Assembly (NCBI RefSeq): GCF_900100495.1
Contig: NZ_FNCT01000010.1
Coordinates: forward strand, 1 to 64,000
Origin: Pseudomonas benzenivorans
GTDB lineage: Bacteria; Pseudomonadota; Gammaproteobacteria; Pseudomonadales; Pseudomonadaceae
Length of the DNA stretch: 64,000 nt
Reading direction: 5' to 3'
Below, in pieces: positions 18,072-26,208 of this stretch (positions within the stretch are counted from its first letter, which is position 1; each line of letters starts with the position of its first letter). The notes beneath the pieces were generated by a model that saw nothing but the letters and a program-made list of their open reading frames with translations, searched no databases and had not been told where the DNA came from. Position numbers and translations under genes: made by a program.

Positions 18072-19082
18072 TCAGGCGCTGGCGGCGAACTTCTCGTAGT
18101 AGAAGTTGGCCGGCGCGATGCCCTGCTCGCGGATGTAGCCGCTGACCGCCTCGACCATCGGCGGCGGGCCGCACAGGTAGACATCCACGTCGCCGTCGTT
18201 GAGGTGCTTGGGCGCGATGTGCTGGGTGACGTAGCCCTTGTGCGGGTAGCCGCTGTCCGGGCTGGCCACGCAGGCGCTGTAGGTGAAGTTGGGGATGCGC
18301 GCGGCGAAGGCCTCGAGCCGGTCCAGCTCGACCAGGTCGTGGTCGTGGGTCACCCCGTAGATCAGGTGCAGCGGGTGCGCGCTGTCCTGCTCGGCGATCT
18401 TCTCGAGCATCGCGGTGAAGGGCGCCAGGCCCGTGCCGCCGGCAAGCAGCAGCAGCGGCCGCTTGATCTCGCGCAGGTAGAAGCTGCCCAGCGGGCCGGC
18501 CAAGGTCATGCTGTCGCCGGCCTTGGCCAGCCCGGTCAGGAAGCTGCTCATCAGGCCGCCCGGCACGTTGCGGATCAGGAAGCTGACTTCACCGTCCTTG
18601 GGCAGGCTGCTGAAGGAATAGGCGCGGCTCTGCTCGCTGCCCGGCACCTTGAGGTTGACGTACTGGCCCGGCAGGAACGCCAGCTTGCTCAGCGCCTCGC
18701 CCTTGATCGACAGCGCGATGGTGCTGTCGGACAGCTGGCGCACCGCGCTGATCGCCGCCTCGTAGCTGGCCTGCTGGGTCTTGCACAGGTCGCTGGACGC
18801 CGGCACGCGCACCACGCAATCGCTCTCGGCGCGCATCTGGCAGGTCAGCACATAGCCCTGCTCGGCTTCTTCCTCGCTCAAGGCGTCCTCGACGTACTCT
18901 TCGCCGAGGTCGTACTGGCCGGCTTCGGCGAAGCACTTGCAGGCGCCACAGGCGCCGTCGCGGCAATCCAGGGGGATGTTGATGCCCTGGCGATAGGCGG
19001 CATCGGCGACGGTCTCGCCGAGGTTGGCGTCGATGAAACGGGTGACCCCGTCTTCGAAATTCAGTGCGATCTTGTGGCTCAT
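18072..19082 (-). CDS. benC: Benzoate 1,2-dioxygenase electron transfer component
   Basis: A 336-residue reductase that passes electrons from NADH to the BenAB oxygenase. An N-terminal plant-type [2Fe-2S] domain has ligands Cys40, Cys45, Cys48 and Cys81. It is followed by an FAD domain (RAYSFSS, GGLMSSFL) and an NADH domain (GGTGLAPF, CGPPPM). ATG 19082 follows a GCGAGGTG site; the upstream in-frame extension overlaps benB in another frame and is not expected to be translated. The gap to benB is 92 bases. Confidence 0.95.
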   Translation of the reverse strand: MSHKIALNFEDGVTRFIDANLGETVADAAYRQGINIPLDCRDGACGACKCFAEAGQYDLGEEYVEDALSEEEAEQGYVLTCQMRAESDCVVRVPASSDLCKTQQASYEAAISAVRQLSDSTIALSIKGEALSKLAFLPGQYVNLKVPGSEQSRAYSFSSLPKDGEVSFLIRNVPGGLMSSFLTGLAKAGDSMTLAGPLGSFYLREIKRPLLLLAGGTGLAPFTAMLEKIAEQDSAHPLHLIYGVTHDHDLVELDRLEAFAARIPNFTYSACVASPDSGYPHKGYVTQHIAPKHLNDGDVDVYLCGPPPMVEAVSGYIREQGIAPANFYYEKFAASA

Positions 19083-19174
19083 GGCACACCTCGCTGTAGC
19101 TGTTCTGGCTGATTGCGGCGTGCAGCGGCCCGAGACGGGAGGCAACGCCTCCCGCCGGCAGCCCTGCTGCGGGT

Positions 19175-19663
19175 TCAGATGTGGTAAACGTCGATGACCT
19201 GCCTGACGTAGTCGTTCTTCAGGACCACCTTCTTGGCCTTGATCAGCGGGTTCGGCCCGCCGGTGTCGAGGCTGTAGAAGCTGGTGCCGTAGAAGTGGTC
19301 GACGACCTTGTAGCGAAAGCTCAGGGTGTGCCAGTTGAAGCGCAGCTTGCATACACCGTCGGCCTGCTCGAGCAGCTCGATGTTGCTGATGTTGTGCGAG
19401 GTGCGCGTGTCCGGAATGGTGGCGCTGGAGCGCTCGGTGCGGATGCGGAACACCCGGTCTTCCAGGCCGCTGCGGTTGCCGTACCAGATCAGCGAGATGT
19501 CGGTCTGCGGGTTCTCCACCAGCTGGTCGCGGTCGTCCCAGGCCGGCATCCAGAAGGTCGCGTCACTGGCGTACAGCTCCAACCACTCGTCCCACTGCTT
19601 GTCGTCCAGGTAGCGCGCCTCACGGTAGAGGAAGTCGCGCGCGGCTTCGTAGGTCAGGCTCAT
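19175..19663 (-). CDS. benB: Benzoate 1,2-dioxygenase small (beta) subunit
   Basis: A 162-residue beta subunit of a ring-hydroxylating dioxygenase. The N-terminus MSLTYEAARDFLYREARYLD, the WYGNRSGLEDRVFRIRTERS segment and the SYKAKKVVLKNDY-like C-terminus are typical of BenB/XylY. It packs against BenA in the oxygenase hexamer. Its start codon abuts the benA stop codon directly (19663/19664), which implies coupled translation and equal subunit supply. Confidence 0.95.
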   Translation of the reverse strand: MSLTYEAARDFLYREARYLDDKQWDEWLELYASDATFWMPAWDDRDQLVENPQTDISLIWYGNRSGLEDRVFRIRTERSSATIPDTRTSHNISNIELLEQADGVCKLRFNWHTLSFRYKVVDHFYGTSFYSLDTGGPNPLIKAKKVVLKNDYVRQVIDVYHI

Positions 19664-21025
19664 TTACGCGCCCTCCACGTGGATCAATTGGTCCTGCTGC
19701 TCCTGCAGCGCCTCGATCATCTGCTGCTGCCAGTAGTGGTGCTGCAGCACGAACAGGCCTTCGTCTTCGGTGCGCACACCGCTCATCAGCGGATGCAGAT
19801 CGATTTCCCGGGCCGCCTCATCGGCGCCCTCGACCCAGTGCTCGCAGCCGCGGGACATGTCGTTCCACTGCATGGCGCGGCCGGCGAAGCCCTGCTGGCA
19901 GGCGCGGAACTCTTCCAGGTCGTCGGGGGTGGCCATGCCACTGACGTTGAAGAAGTCTTCGTACTGGCGGATGCGCCGGGCGCGGGCCTCGCTGCTCTCG
20001 CCCTTGGGCGCGATGCAGTAGATGGTCACTTCGGTCTTGTCCACCGCCAGCGGCCGGGCGATGCGCAGCTGCGAGCCGAACTGGTCCATCAGGTACAGGT
20101 TCGGGTACAGGCAGAGGTTGCGCGAGTTGCCGATCATCCAGTCGGCACGGGCCTCGCCGAACTCACCGGCCAGGCGCTCGCGCTCGGCGAACAGCGGCCG
20201 GTCTTCCGGGTTGTCCCAGCGGGTCCACAGCAGCAGGTGGCCGTTCTCGAAGGAGTAGAAGCCGCCGCCCTTCTTGCCCCAGCCGCCGGCGCTCATGGCG
20301 CGGATGTCGTCGCCGGCTTCCTTCTGCTTGCGCTGCTGCTGGGTCGCGGCGTAGTTCCAGTGCACCGCGGTGACGTGGTAGCCGTCGGCGCCGTTCTCGG
20401 CCTGCAGCTTCCAGTTGCCTTCGTAGACATAGGTGCTGGAGCCGCGCAGCACTTCCAGGCCGTCGGCGGACTGGTCGACGATCATGTCGATGATCTTCTT
20501 CGACTCGCCGAGGAAGTCCTGCAGCGGCGCTACTTGATCGTTCAGGCTGCCGAACAGGAAGCCGCGGTAGGACTCGAAGCGGGCGACCTTCTTCAGGTCG
20601 TGGGAGCCGTCGCAGTCGAAACTCTCCGGGTAGCCGGCGTCCTTGGGATCCTTGACCTTGAGCAGCTTGCCGCTGTTGTTGAAGGTCCAGCCGTGGAACG
20701 GGCAGGTGTAGGTCGCCTTGTTGCCGCTCTTGAAGCGGCAGAGCATGGCGCCACGGTGGCTGCAGGCGTTGATGAACGCATTCAGCTCACCGTCCTTGTT
20801 GCGCGCGATGAAGATCGGCTGGCGCCCCATGGTGGTGGTGTAGTAGTCGTTGTTCTCGGGGATCTGGCTCTCGTGGGCCAGGTACAGCCAGTTGCCCTCG
20901 AAGATGTGCTGCATCTCCAGGTCGAACAGACGCGGGTCGGTGAACATCTCGCGCTTGCAGCGGTAGATGCCCTCGTCCTTGTTTTCTTCAAGCAGGCTGT
21001 TGAGGTAATCGAGTCCCAGGGTCAT
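19664..21025 (-). CDS. benA: Benzoate 1,2-dioxygenase large (alpha) subunit
   Basis: A 453-residue Rieske oxygenase that adds both oxygen atoms to benzoate to give the cis-1,2-diol. The Rieske centre is Cys88-x-His90 and Cys108-x2-His111. The mononuclear iron site is in NGADGYHVTAVH (His217, His222). Two ATGs six bases apart are possible; 21025 has the better spacing to CGGAG and matches the BenA N-terminus (MTLGLDYLNSLL). It is first in benA-B-C-D-K. Two BenR/XylS boxes lie about 65-100 bases upstream. Confidence 0.96.
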   Translation of the reverse strand: MTLGLDYLNSLLEENKDEGIYRCKREMFTDPRLFDLEMQHIFEGNWLYLAHESQIPENNDYYTTTMGRQPIFIARNKDGELNAFINACSHRGAMLCRFKSGNKATYTCPFHGWTFNNSGKLLKVKDPKDAGYPESFDCDGSHDLKKVARFESYRGFLFGSLNDQVAPLQDFLGESKKIIDMIVDQSADGLEVLRGSSTYVYEGNWKLQAENGADGYHVTAVHWNYAATQQQRKQKEAGDDIRAMSAGGWGKKGGGFYSFENGHLLLWTRWDNPEDRPLFAERERLAGEFGEARADWMIGNSRNLCLYPNLYLMDQFGSQLRIARPLAVDKTEVTIYCIAPKGESSEARARRIRQYEDFFNVSGMATPDDLEEFRACQQGFAGRAMQWNDMSRGCEHWVEGADEAAREIDLHPLMSGVRTEDEGLFVLQHHYWQQQMIEALQEQQDQLIHVEGA

Positions 21026-21061
21026 GGCCATGGCTCCGTTGTTATTGTTTCAACGGTTCCA

Positions 21062-21125
21062 AGGCTAGGGCTTGGGACGGCCCGGCAATATCCAGTTTGT
21101 GCGCGACCTTTATCCGTTTTCTGCA
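21062..21125 (-). promoter_or_regulatory. benA promoter with two BenR/XylS boxes
   Basis: On the minus strand, 21125-21111 reads TGCAGAAAACGGATA, a perfect match to the XylS-family box TGCA-N6-GGNTA. At 21103-21089, CGCACAAACTGGATA is a second copy with one mismatch in the TGCA half. The two are direct repeats 22 bases apart. TAGCCT at 21067-21062 is placed as a -10, as in the XylS-controlled Pm promoter. BenR encoded just upstream is the expected activator. Confidence 0.8.
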
Positions 21126-21150
21126 GGGCACGAGCAACGGGACCAGCGAC

Positions 21151-21218
21151 GTGTGCACGGCGCACCCTACGCCGGAGTCAGGATTTGCGAAGGCGCCGTA
21201 GGGTGCGCTGTGCGCACC
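21151..21218. repeat. GTGCACGGCGCACCCTAC / GTAGGGTGCGC palindrome between benR and benA
   Basis: CGCACCCTAC at 21161-21170 faces GTAGGGTGCGCTGTGCGCAC ending at 21218. It sits between the benR stop and the benA operators and may act as a transcriptional boundary. Confidence 0.72.
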
Positions 21219-21231
21219 AACAGCACACGAA

Positions 21232-22188
21232 TCAGGACTCGCGACGGCGCAGGGTGTCAGAAGGCAGTTCGCCGAAGGTGCTCTTGTAGCTCTCGGAGAA
21301 CCGTCCGAGGTGCAGGAAGCCGTAGTCCAGGGCCACCTCGGTGATGTTGCGCACCCTGGCGGTGGGGTCGATCAGGCAGGCGTGCACCCTCTCCAGCTTC
21401 TTGTTGCGGATGTAGTGCTTGGGCGTGGTGCCGGCATGCCGCTCGAACAGCGCGTAGAGCGAGCGCGGGCTCATGCGCACCACCTCGGCCAGCTGCTCCA
21501 GGCCGATGTCCTGCTTGAGGTTGTCCTCGATGTACTGGACGATCCGCTCGAACGACGGGCAGCTGTCGCCCAGCTCCTCGCGGGCGACGTTGTTGGCCAG
21601 CAGCCCGAGCAGCTTGCTGGCGATGATCCGCGTGTAGTGCTCCTGGACCTGGGCGAGCGGTTGCGCGCTTTCCGCCTCGTCGCAGACCAGGCCGAGCAGA
21701 TTGACGAAGCCGTCGAGCTGCTGCAGGTTGTGCCGCGAAGCGAAGCGGATGCCTTCGGCCGGCCGGCGCCAGTGGTTCTCGCTGCAGGCCAGGTCGAGCA
21801 GGGTCGCGGGCAGCTTGACGATGAACTTCTCGCAGTCGTCCGAATAGGTCAGGTCGACCGGGTCGTCGGGGTTGATCAGCAGCAACTCGCCGGGGGTGAA
21901 GTAGTGCTCCTGGGCGTGGCCGCGCCACAGGCAGTGGCCCTTGAGCAGAACCTGCAGGTGGTAGATGGTTTCCAGCGCCGGCGAGGTGACCCGCACGCTG
22001 CCGCCGTAGCTGATCCGGCACAGATCCAGGCTGCCGAAGGTGCGGTGGCTGAGGCTGGCCTCGGGCCGCCCGCTCTTGGGCAGACGGATGCAATGCGAAC
22101 CCACGTGCTGGTTCACGTAATCGGAGACCGCATAGGGGTCGGCGTTGAGGAAGATCCGACTCTTCTCGTTCAGCAGGCGACAGTCCAT
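21232..22188 (-). CDS. benR: AraC/XylS-family activator of the ben genes
   Basis: A 318-residue transcription activator. The C-terminal third has two helix-turn-helix units (IGLEQLAEVVRMSPRSLYAL and ITEVALDYGFLHLGRFSESY), the AraC/XylS signature. The N-terminus MDCRLLNEKSRIFLNADPYA aligns with XylS/BenR, which fixes the start at ATG 22188 rather than an in-frame ATG 54 bases upstream. BenR binds benzoate and activates benA in Pseudomonas. It is co-directional with and upstream of benA, and the operators at 21089-21125 fit it. Confidence 0.93.
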   Translation of the reverse strand: MDCRLLNEKSRIFLNADPYAVSDYVNQHVGSHCIRLPKSGRPEASLSHRTFGSLDLCRISYGGSVRVTSPALETIYHLQVLLKGHCLWRGHAQEHYFTPGELLLINPDDPVDLTYSDDCEKFIVKLPATLLDLACSENHWRRPAEGIRFASRHNLQQLDGFVNLLGLVCDEAESAQPLAQVQEHYTRIIASKLLGLLANNVAREELGDSCPSFERIVQYIEDNLKQDIGLEQLAEVVRMSPRSLYALFERHAGTTPKHYIRNKKLERVHACLIDPTARVRNITEVALDYGFLHLGRFSESYKSTFGELPSDTLRRRES

Positions 22189-22426
22189 CTCTGAGGATGC
22201 TCTTATAGTTTTGGGCCCTGGGAGTCGGCACAGGCAAGGCATCCGCTCACAGGTTTTGTTAATTCATACAGGCAAAACAGGCGGACCACGGCCCTCACCG
22301 ATCAACGGTCTTGGCGGGCGGCGCCCCCGACCTGGATAGCCTGGGCTACAGCTTAGTGAATTCGACCCCGGATGAAGCCCCCAGCGGGCGATAACCGCAC
22401 AAATTCTGCACGAACCAACGGCTTCA

Positions 22427-23269
22427 CTACGGCCGGAACAGCTGGCTGCTCAGCTCGCGGCTGGCGCTGAGCATGATCGGCAGGAAGCGCTTCTCCAGTT
22501 CGCTGGCCGGAACCCGCCCGGCATGGGTGCTGACGTTCATCGCCGCCAGCACATGCCCGGCGGAGTCGTAGACCGGCACCGCGATCGAGCGCAGGCCCTG
22601 CTCCAGTTCCTGGTCGACGATGCACCAACCCTGATGGCGAATCCGTTGCAGGCATTCCCACAGTGCCTCGGGGGTGTGCAGGGTGCGGCTGGTCTTGGCC
22701 TGCAGATCGGCGTGATTCAGGTAGTCGTGCAGGCTGTCGTCGTCCAGCGCGGCCAGGAGGATGCGGCCCATCGAGGTGCAATAGGCCGGCAGCCGGCTGC
22801 CGACGCTGAGGTCTACCGAGATCAAGCGCTGCGGAATCGCCGAACGGGCGATATAGAGCACCTGCTCGCCTTCCAGGGTGGCCAGGTTGCAGGCCTCGTG
22901 CAGTTGCTCGCTGATGCGGTCCAGGTAGGGCTGCGCGGACACCGCCAGCGGCGTCGACGACAGGTAGGCATGGCCGAGGGTCAGCACCTTGGGCAGCAGC
23001 GAATAGGTGCGCCCGTCGGTGGTCGCGTAGCCCAGCTTCATCAGCGTATACAGGCAACGGCGCACGGCGGCGCGGGGAATCTCGGTGCGGTGGCTGATCT
23101 GCGCGATGGTCAGGTGGCGCTTGCGTTCCTGGAAGGCATTGATCACCGCCAGGCCGCGCGCCAGGGAGGTCATGAAATTCGGATCGCCGCTCAGCTCTTC
23201 GATGCGCTTGGCGGGCGAGACGTATGCCGGTGGCGTGAGGGCGGAGAGAGACGGACGTGATTCGGTCAT
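22427..23269 (-). CDS. pcaR: IclR-family regulator of beta-ketoadipate genes
   Basis: A 280-residue IclR-type regulator. The winged helix-turn-helix (SLARGLAVINAFQERKRHLT, then RTEIPRAAVRRCLYTLMKLGY) lies in the first third and the effector domain follows (VGSRLPAYCTSMGRILLA; GLRSIAVPVYDSAGHVLAAM). PcaR responds to beta-ketoadipate and activates pcaIJ, pcaF and pcaBDC. ATG 23269 follows TGGAGC. Two PcaR-like motifs lie in its own promoter region (23301-23334), so autoregulation is likely. PobR/CatR-type IclR proteins are alternatives but fit less well with the operators seen. Confidence 0.92.
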   Translation of the reverse strand: MTESRPSLSALTPPAYVSPAKRIEELSGDPNFMTSLARGLAVINAFQERKRHLTIAQISHRTEIPRAAVRRCLYTLMKLGYATTDGRTYSLLPKVLTLGHAYLSSTPLAVSAQPYLDRISEQLHEACNLATLEGEQVLYIARSAIPQRLISVDLSVGSRLPAYCTSMGRILLAALDDDSLHDYLNHADLQAKTSRTLHTPEALWECLQRIRHQGWCIVDQELEQGLRSIAVPVYDSAGHVLAAMNVSTHAGRVPASELEKRFLPIMLSASRELSSQLFRP

Positions 23270-23300
23270 ACGTGCTCCAGGGAAAAGGTGGCGCAGTGCA

Positions 23301-23334
23301 GTCCGATTATCGGCCGCAGGTTCGATAATCGCAA
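23301..23334 (-). promoter_or_regulatory. PcaR-like operators upstream of pcaR
   Basis: GTTCGATAATCGCAA at 23320-23334 matches the published PcaR site GTTCGATAATCGCAC at 14 of 15 positions. GTCCGATTATCGGCC at 23301-23315 is a second, inverted copy. Both lie 30-65 bases upstream of the pcaR start. Confidence 0.8.
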
Positions 23335-23529
23335 TTGACCGAGCAACATCAGCCGATGGCCTGCAAGCCTCCGGCGCAAGCGCGCTGAGCCCGTCGCGAG
23401 GACGCCTAACACATGGAGCACGCGGAGCGGCCGACCGCGTGCCGCGACGGATCAGGCGGTTGTCGTCCGCTGAAGTCGCGGCGAATGCTCGCGCTGCGCC
23501 ATTTCCTGGCCAACGCGGCTGCTGCGGGT

Positions 23530-24468
23530 TCAATGCGCGAGAAGCGCCACCAGCGTACTGATGGTGAAGAAGGCCAGGCTGGTCGACACCACCAGGGCCG
23601 CCGCGCAGCGTCCCTCCAGGCCGAAGCGCTGGCCGAGGATCGGGTAGATGCTCATCATCGGCGCACTGGCGAACAGCACCCCGGCCACCATCAGTTGCGG
23701 CTCGACTGCCGGCAGAACGGCAAATGCCGCGAATACCGCCAGCGGATGCAGGATCAGCTTGCCCACCCCGGTCAGCCCCACATCCAGCCACAACCCGCGC
23801 GTCTTCAAGCCATACAGCGTGCCGCCAATGACGAACAGCGCGACCGGCGCCGAGGCGCTGGCGAGCATCTCGATCACCTTGAACGGCAGCGCCGGCAGGC
23901 GAATCTCCAGCAGCGAGAGCATCAGCCCCAGACTGATGGCGATGATGATCGGGTTCTTCAGCAAGCGCTTCAGCGTCTCGCCCAGCACCGCCACGCTCGC
24001 CCCCGCACGTTGCTGGCCCGCCTCGGCCAGAGCCAGCGCCAGCGCCAGGGGGATCATCAGCAGGTTCTCCACCAGCATGCCCAGGGCCAGGGCCACCGCC
24101 GCCGGCGGGCCGAGCAGCATGGCCACGATCGGGTAACCGATAAAGCCGCTGTTGGATACCGACATGCCCATGGCGGTGAGCGCGCTGGCGGCGAGGCTGT
24201 CCTTGCGCAGCCAGCGCGACACGCCGAAGCCGGCGCCGAATACCGCCAGCGAACCGAGGGCATAGGCCAGCAGATACGGCAGATTGAGCACCTCGCCGAT
24301 CGGCCGTTCGACCAGTGCCTTGATCACCAGTGCCGGCAGGGCGAAGTTGATGACGAAACCGCCCATGCCGCGAATCTGCTCGCGGTTGAGCAGGCCGATA
24401 CGCGCGGACACAAAGCCCAGGGCGATGAGGATGAAGATCGGCGCGGTGATGGTCAGTACGGCTAGCAC
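23530..24468 (-). CDS. AEC-family (auxin efflux carrier type) transporter
   Basis: A 312-residue inner-membrane permease with about ten hydrophobic segments arranged as two five-helix halves. Family features are ITAPIFILIALGFVSARIG at the start, GMSVSNSGFIGYPIV in the fourth to fifth segment region and LFASAPMMSIYPILGQRFG near the end. Bacterial AEC proteins carry malonate, malate and similar dicarboxylates. Here it lies 116 bases after pcaG, where a pcaK- or pcaT-type transporter might be expected, so uptake or efflux of a pathway acid is plausible but unproven. Confidence 0.85.
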   Translation of the reverse strand: MLAVLTITAPIFILIALGFVSARIGLLNREQIRGMGGFVINFALPALVIKALVERPIGEVLNLPYLLAYALGSLAVFGAGFGVSRWLRKDSLAASALTAMGMSVSNSGFIGYPIVAMLLGPPAAVALALGMLVENLLMIPLALALALAEAGQQRAGASVAVLGETLKRLLKNPIIIAISLGLMLSLLEIRLPALPFKVIEMLASASAPVALFVIGGTLYGLKTRGLWLDVGLTGVGKLILHPLAVFAAFAVLPAVEPQLMVAGVLFASAPMMSIYPILGQRFGLEGRCAAALVVSTSLAFFTISTLVALLAH

Positions 24469-24584
24469 GCGGCCGGTTCCTTGCGAAGATCGAACGGAGG
24501 CTCAACGATGCCTGCAGCGTCCTGCCGGCGCAATCGCTCCAGGCGGCGGCGGACAGGCTCGCACGCCGCCTGGACGGGCGCCCG

Positions 24585-25193
24585 TCAGAAGTCGAAGAAC
24601 ACGGTCTCGCCTTCGCCCTGGATGCGGATATCGAAGCGATAGGCCGGCTTGCCGTCGACCTCGCAGCGCCTGGCGATCAGCGTCTCGCGGCGTTGCGGCT
24701 GCTCGATCAGGTTGAGCACCGGATCCGCGGCGTTGGCCTCGGCCTCGTCGTCGAAGTACAGGCGGGTCTGCAGGTGGATGTTGATGCCGCGGGCAAACAG
24801 GCTGACGTTGATATGCGGCGCCATCGGTACGCCGGCGGCGTTGCGCACCACGCCCGGCTTGACCGTGTGGATGGTCCACTCGCTGCCGGCATCGAAGGTG
24901 GTGGCGGTGCGGCCGAAGCCGTTGAACGGCTTCTCCAGGTCGAAGGCCTCATCGTAGCGGCCCTGGTGGTCGGCCTGCCAGAACTCCAGGAAGGAGTCGC
25001 GCACCAGATGGCCATTGCCGTCGTAGACCTGGCCGATCAGGACGATGTGCTGGCCCGGCGCGTCGGCCTTGGCCATCTGGCTCCAGATTTCCTGGTCACG
25101 GGTCGGGTTGCCGGCGGCGGCCAGGGCCAGGCCGATATGCACATAGGGGCCGGCGGTTTGCGAAGGGGTTTCCGGCAGCAGTTGAACGGGCAT
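24585..25193 (-). CDS. pcaG: Protocatechuate 3,4-dioxygenase alpha subunit
   Basis: A 202-residue alpha subunit of the intradiol protocatechuate dioxygenase. It carries the family core (SQTAGPYVHIGLAL; DSFLEFWQADHQGRY; HINVSLFARGINIHLQTRLYF) but, as usual for PcaG, not the iron-binding tyrosine/histidine set, which sits in PcaH. ATG 25193 follows GAGGAGA and gives the standard N-terminus MPVQLLPETPSQTAGPYVHI. It follows pcaH in the same direction, but the 170-base gap is larger than the short spacing usual for pcaHG. Confidence 0.95.
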   Translation of the reverse strand: MPVQLLPETPSQTAGPYVHIGLALAAAGNPTRDQEIWSQMAKADAPGQHIVLIGQVYDGNGHLVRDSFLEFWQADHQGRYDEAFDLEKPFNGFGRTATTFDAGSEWTIHTVKPGVVRNAAGVPMAPHINVSLFARGINIHLQTRLYFDDEAEANAADPVLNLIEQPQRRETLIARRCEVDGKPAYRFDIRIQGEGETVFFDF

Positions 25194-25239
25194 GATCAGT
25201 TCTCCTCGGAACCGGCTTACGATCTCGCGAGCTAGAGCC

Positions 25240-25345
25240 AGACAAGGCAAAAATGGCTGAGGGATGGACTGGGCTCGCACGCGAGTTTACGAGCTGTAAA
25301 TGAGCATCCCGAAGCCGTTTTTAACGCCGTATGGCCGACGCGCAG
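25240..25345. repeat. Insert-like sequence in the pcaH-pcaG gap
   Basis: The 170-base intercistronic region includes the stretch ACGCGAGTTTACGAGCTGTA continuing AATGAGCATCCCGAAGCC and GTTTTTAACGCCGTATGGCC. It has no ribosome site or coding potential of its own and looks like a repeated intergenic element of Pseudomonas genomes. Only one copy is in this window, so the repeat status is a guess from memory of similar sequences. Confidence 0.4.
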
Positions 25346-25363
25346 CAGATCGTATGCTGGTTC

Positions 25364-26083
25364 TCAGCAGTTTTCGAAGTGGGTCTTGCGTTGACCACGC
25401 AGGACGATGTCGAAGCGGTAGGCCAGGCAATCCATGGGGTTGGCCAGGTTCATGTCGAGCTTGGCGATCAGCGTCTGCACCGCCTCCGGGTTGGCGATCG
25501 ACTTGACGATCGGGCACAGCGGAATCAGCGGGTCGCCCTCGAAATACAGCTGGGTGATCAGGCGGGTGGCGATCGACGGGCCGTTCAACGAGAAGTGGAT
25601 ATGCGCCGGGCGCCAGTCGTTGGGGCCGTTGCGCCACGGATAGGGGCCGGGCTTGATGGTGCGGAAGCTGTAGTTGCCCTGGCTGTCGGTCAGGGCGCGG
25701 CCGACCCCGCCGAAGTTCGGGTCGAGCGGCGCCAGGTAGCGGTCGTTCTTGTGCCGGTAGCGGCCGCCGGCATTGGCCTGCCACATCTCCACCAGGGTGT
25801 GCGGCAGCGGTTTGCCGTACTGGTCCATGACCCGGCCGCAGACCAGGATGCGCTCGCCCACCGGCAAGCCGCCGTGGTTGAAGTTGAGCAACAGGTCGTT
25901 GTCGTGCGCGCCCAGCTTCAGGTGCGAGAAGTCCGGCCCGCTGGTTTCCGAGAGCGACTGGGGAATGCTCACCAGCGCCTGGCGCGGCGAGCGGGCAATC
26001 GAGGTCTTGTAGTCGGGGGTGAAGGCTTTCGGGTGCCAGTTGCGGTCACGAATGACGAAACGGCGGTCGTCCGCATCGGACAT
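25364..26083 (-). CDS. pcaH: Protocatechuate 3,4-dioxygenase beta subunit
   Basis: A 239-residue catalytic subunit that cleaves protocatechuate between its hydroxyl groups to beta-carboxy-cis,cis-muconate. The Fe(III) ligands are visible as Tyr109 (GGRYRHK), Tyr148 (PGPYPWRNG), His161 and His163 (RPAHIHFSL), matching the P. putida enzyme. Length is normal. A PcaQ-type operator lies about 100-125 bases upstream, overlapping the end of pcaQ. Confidence 0.96.
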   Translation of the reverse strand: MSDADDRRFVIRDRNWHPKAFTPDYKTSIARSPRQALVSIPQSLSETSGPDFSHLKLGAHDNDLLLNFNHGGLPVGERILVCGRVMDQYGKPLPHTLVEMWQANAGGRYRHKNDRYLAPLDPNFGGVGRALTDSQGNYSFRTIKPGPYPWRNGPNDWRPAHIHFSLNGPSIATRLITQLYFEGDPLIPLCPIVKSIANPEAVQTLIAKLDMNLANPMDCLAYRFDIVLRGQRKTHFENC

Positions 26084-26184
26084 GTCGCTCTCCTCTTGTT
26101 CGAGTTGGGGAGGGCCTGCTCAGCAGGCGGTGGTGCACAGTCTCGGACAATCGGCGGCGGGGGAAAACTGAAAAGACGCCAGCA

Positions 26185-26208
26185 ATCCATAACCAAATGG
26201 TTATGGAT
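26185..26208 (-). promoter_or_regulatory. PcaQ operator for pcaHG
   Basis: ATCCATAACC (26185-26194) and GGTTATGGAT (26199-26208) form a perfect ten-base inverted repeat around AAAT. The core ATAACC-N4-GGTTAT matches the ATAACC-N4-GGTTAA PcaQ box known from Sinorhizobium. It overlaps the last codons of pcaQ (stop at 26201) and lies upstream of pcaH. Confidence 0.85.

Noticed and set aside
22427..24505. A single long minus-strand frame spanning the AEC permease region and pcaR
   Set aside because: Only its C-terminal 280 residues resemble a protein family (IclR). The upstream part is an out-of-frame shadow of the AEC permease, so pcaR starts at 23269.
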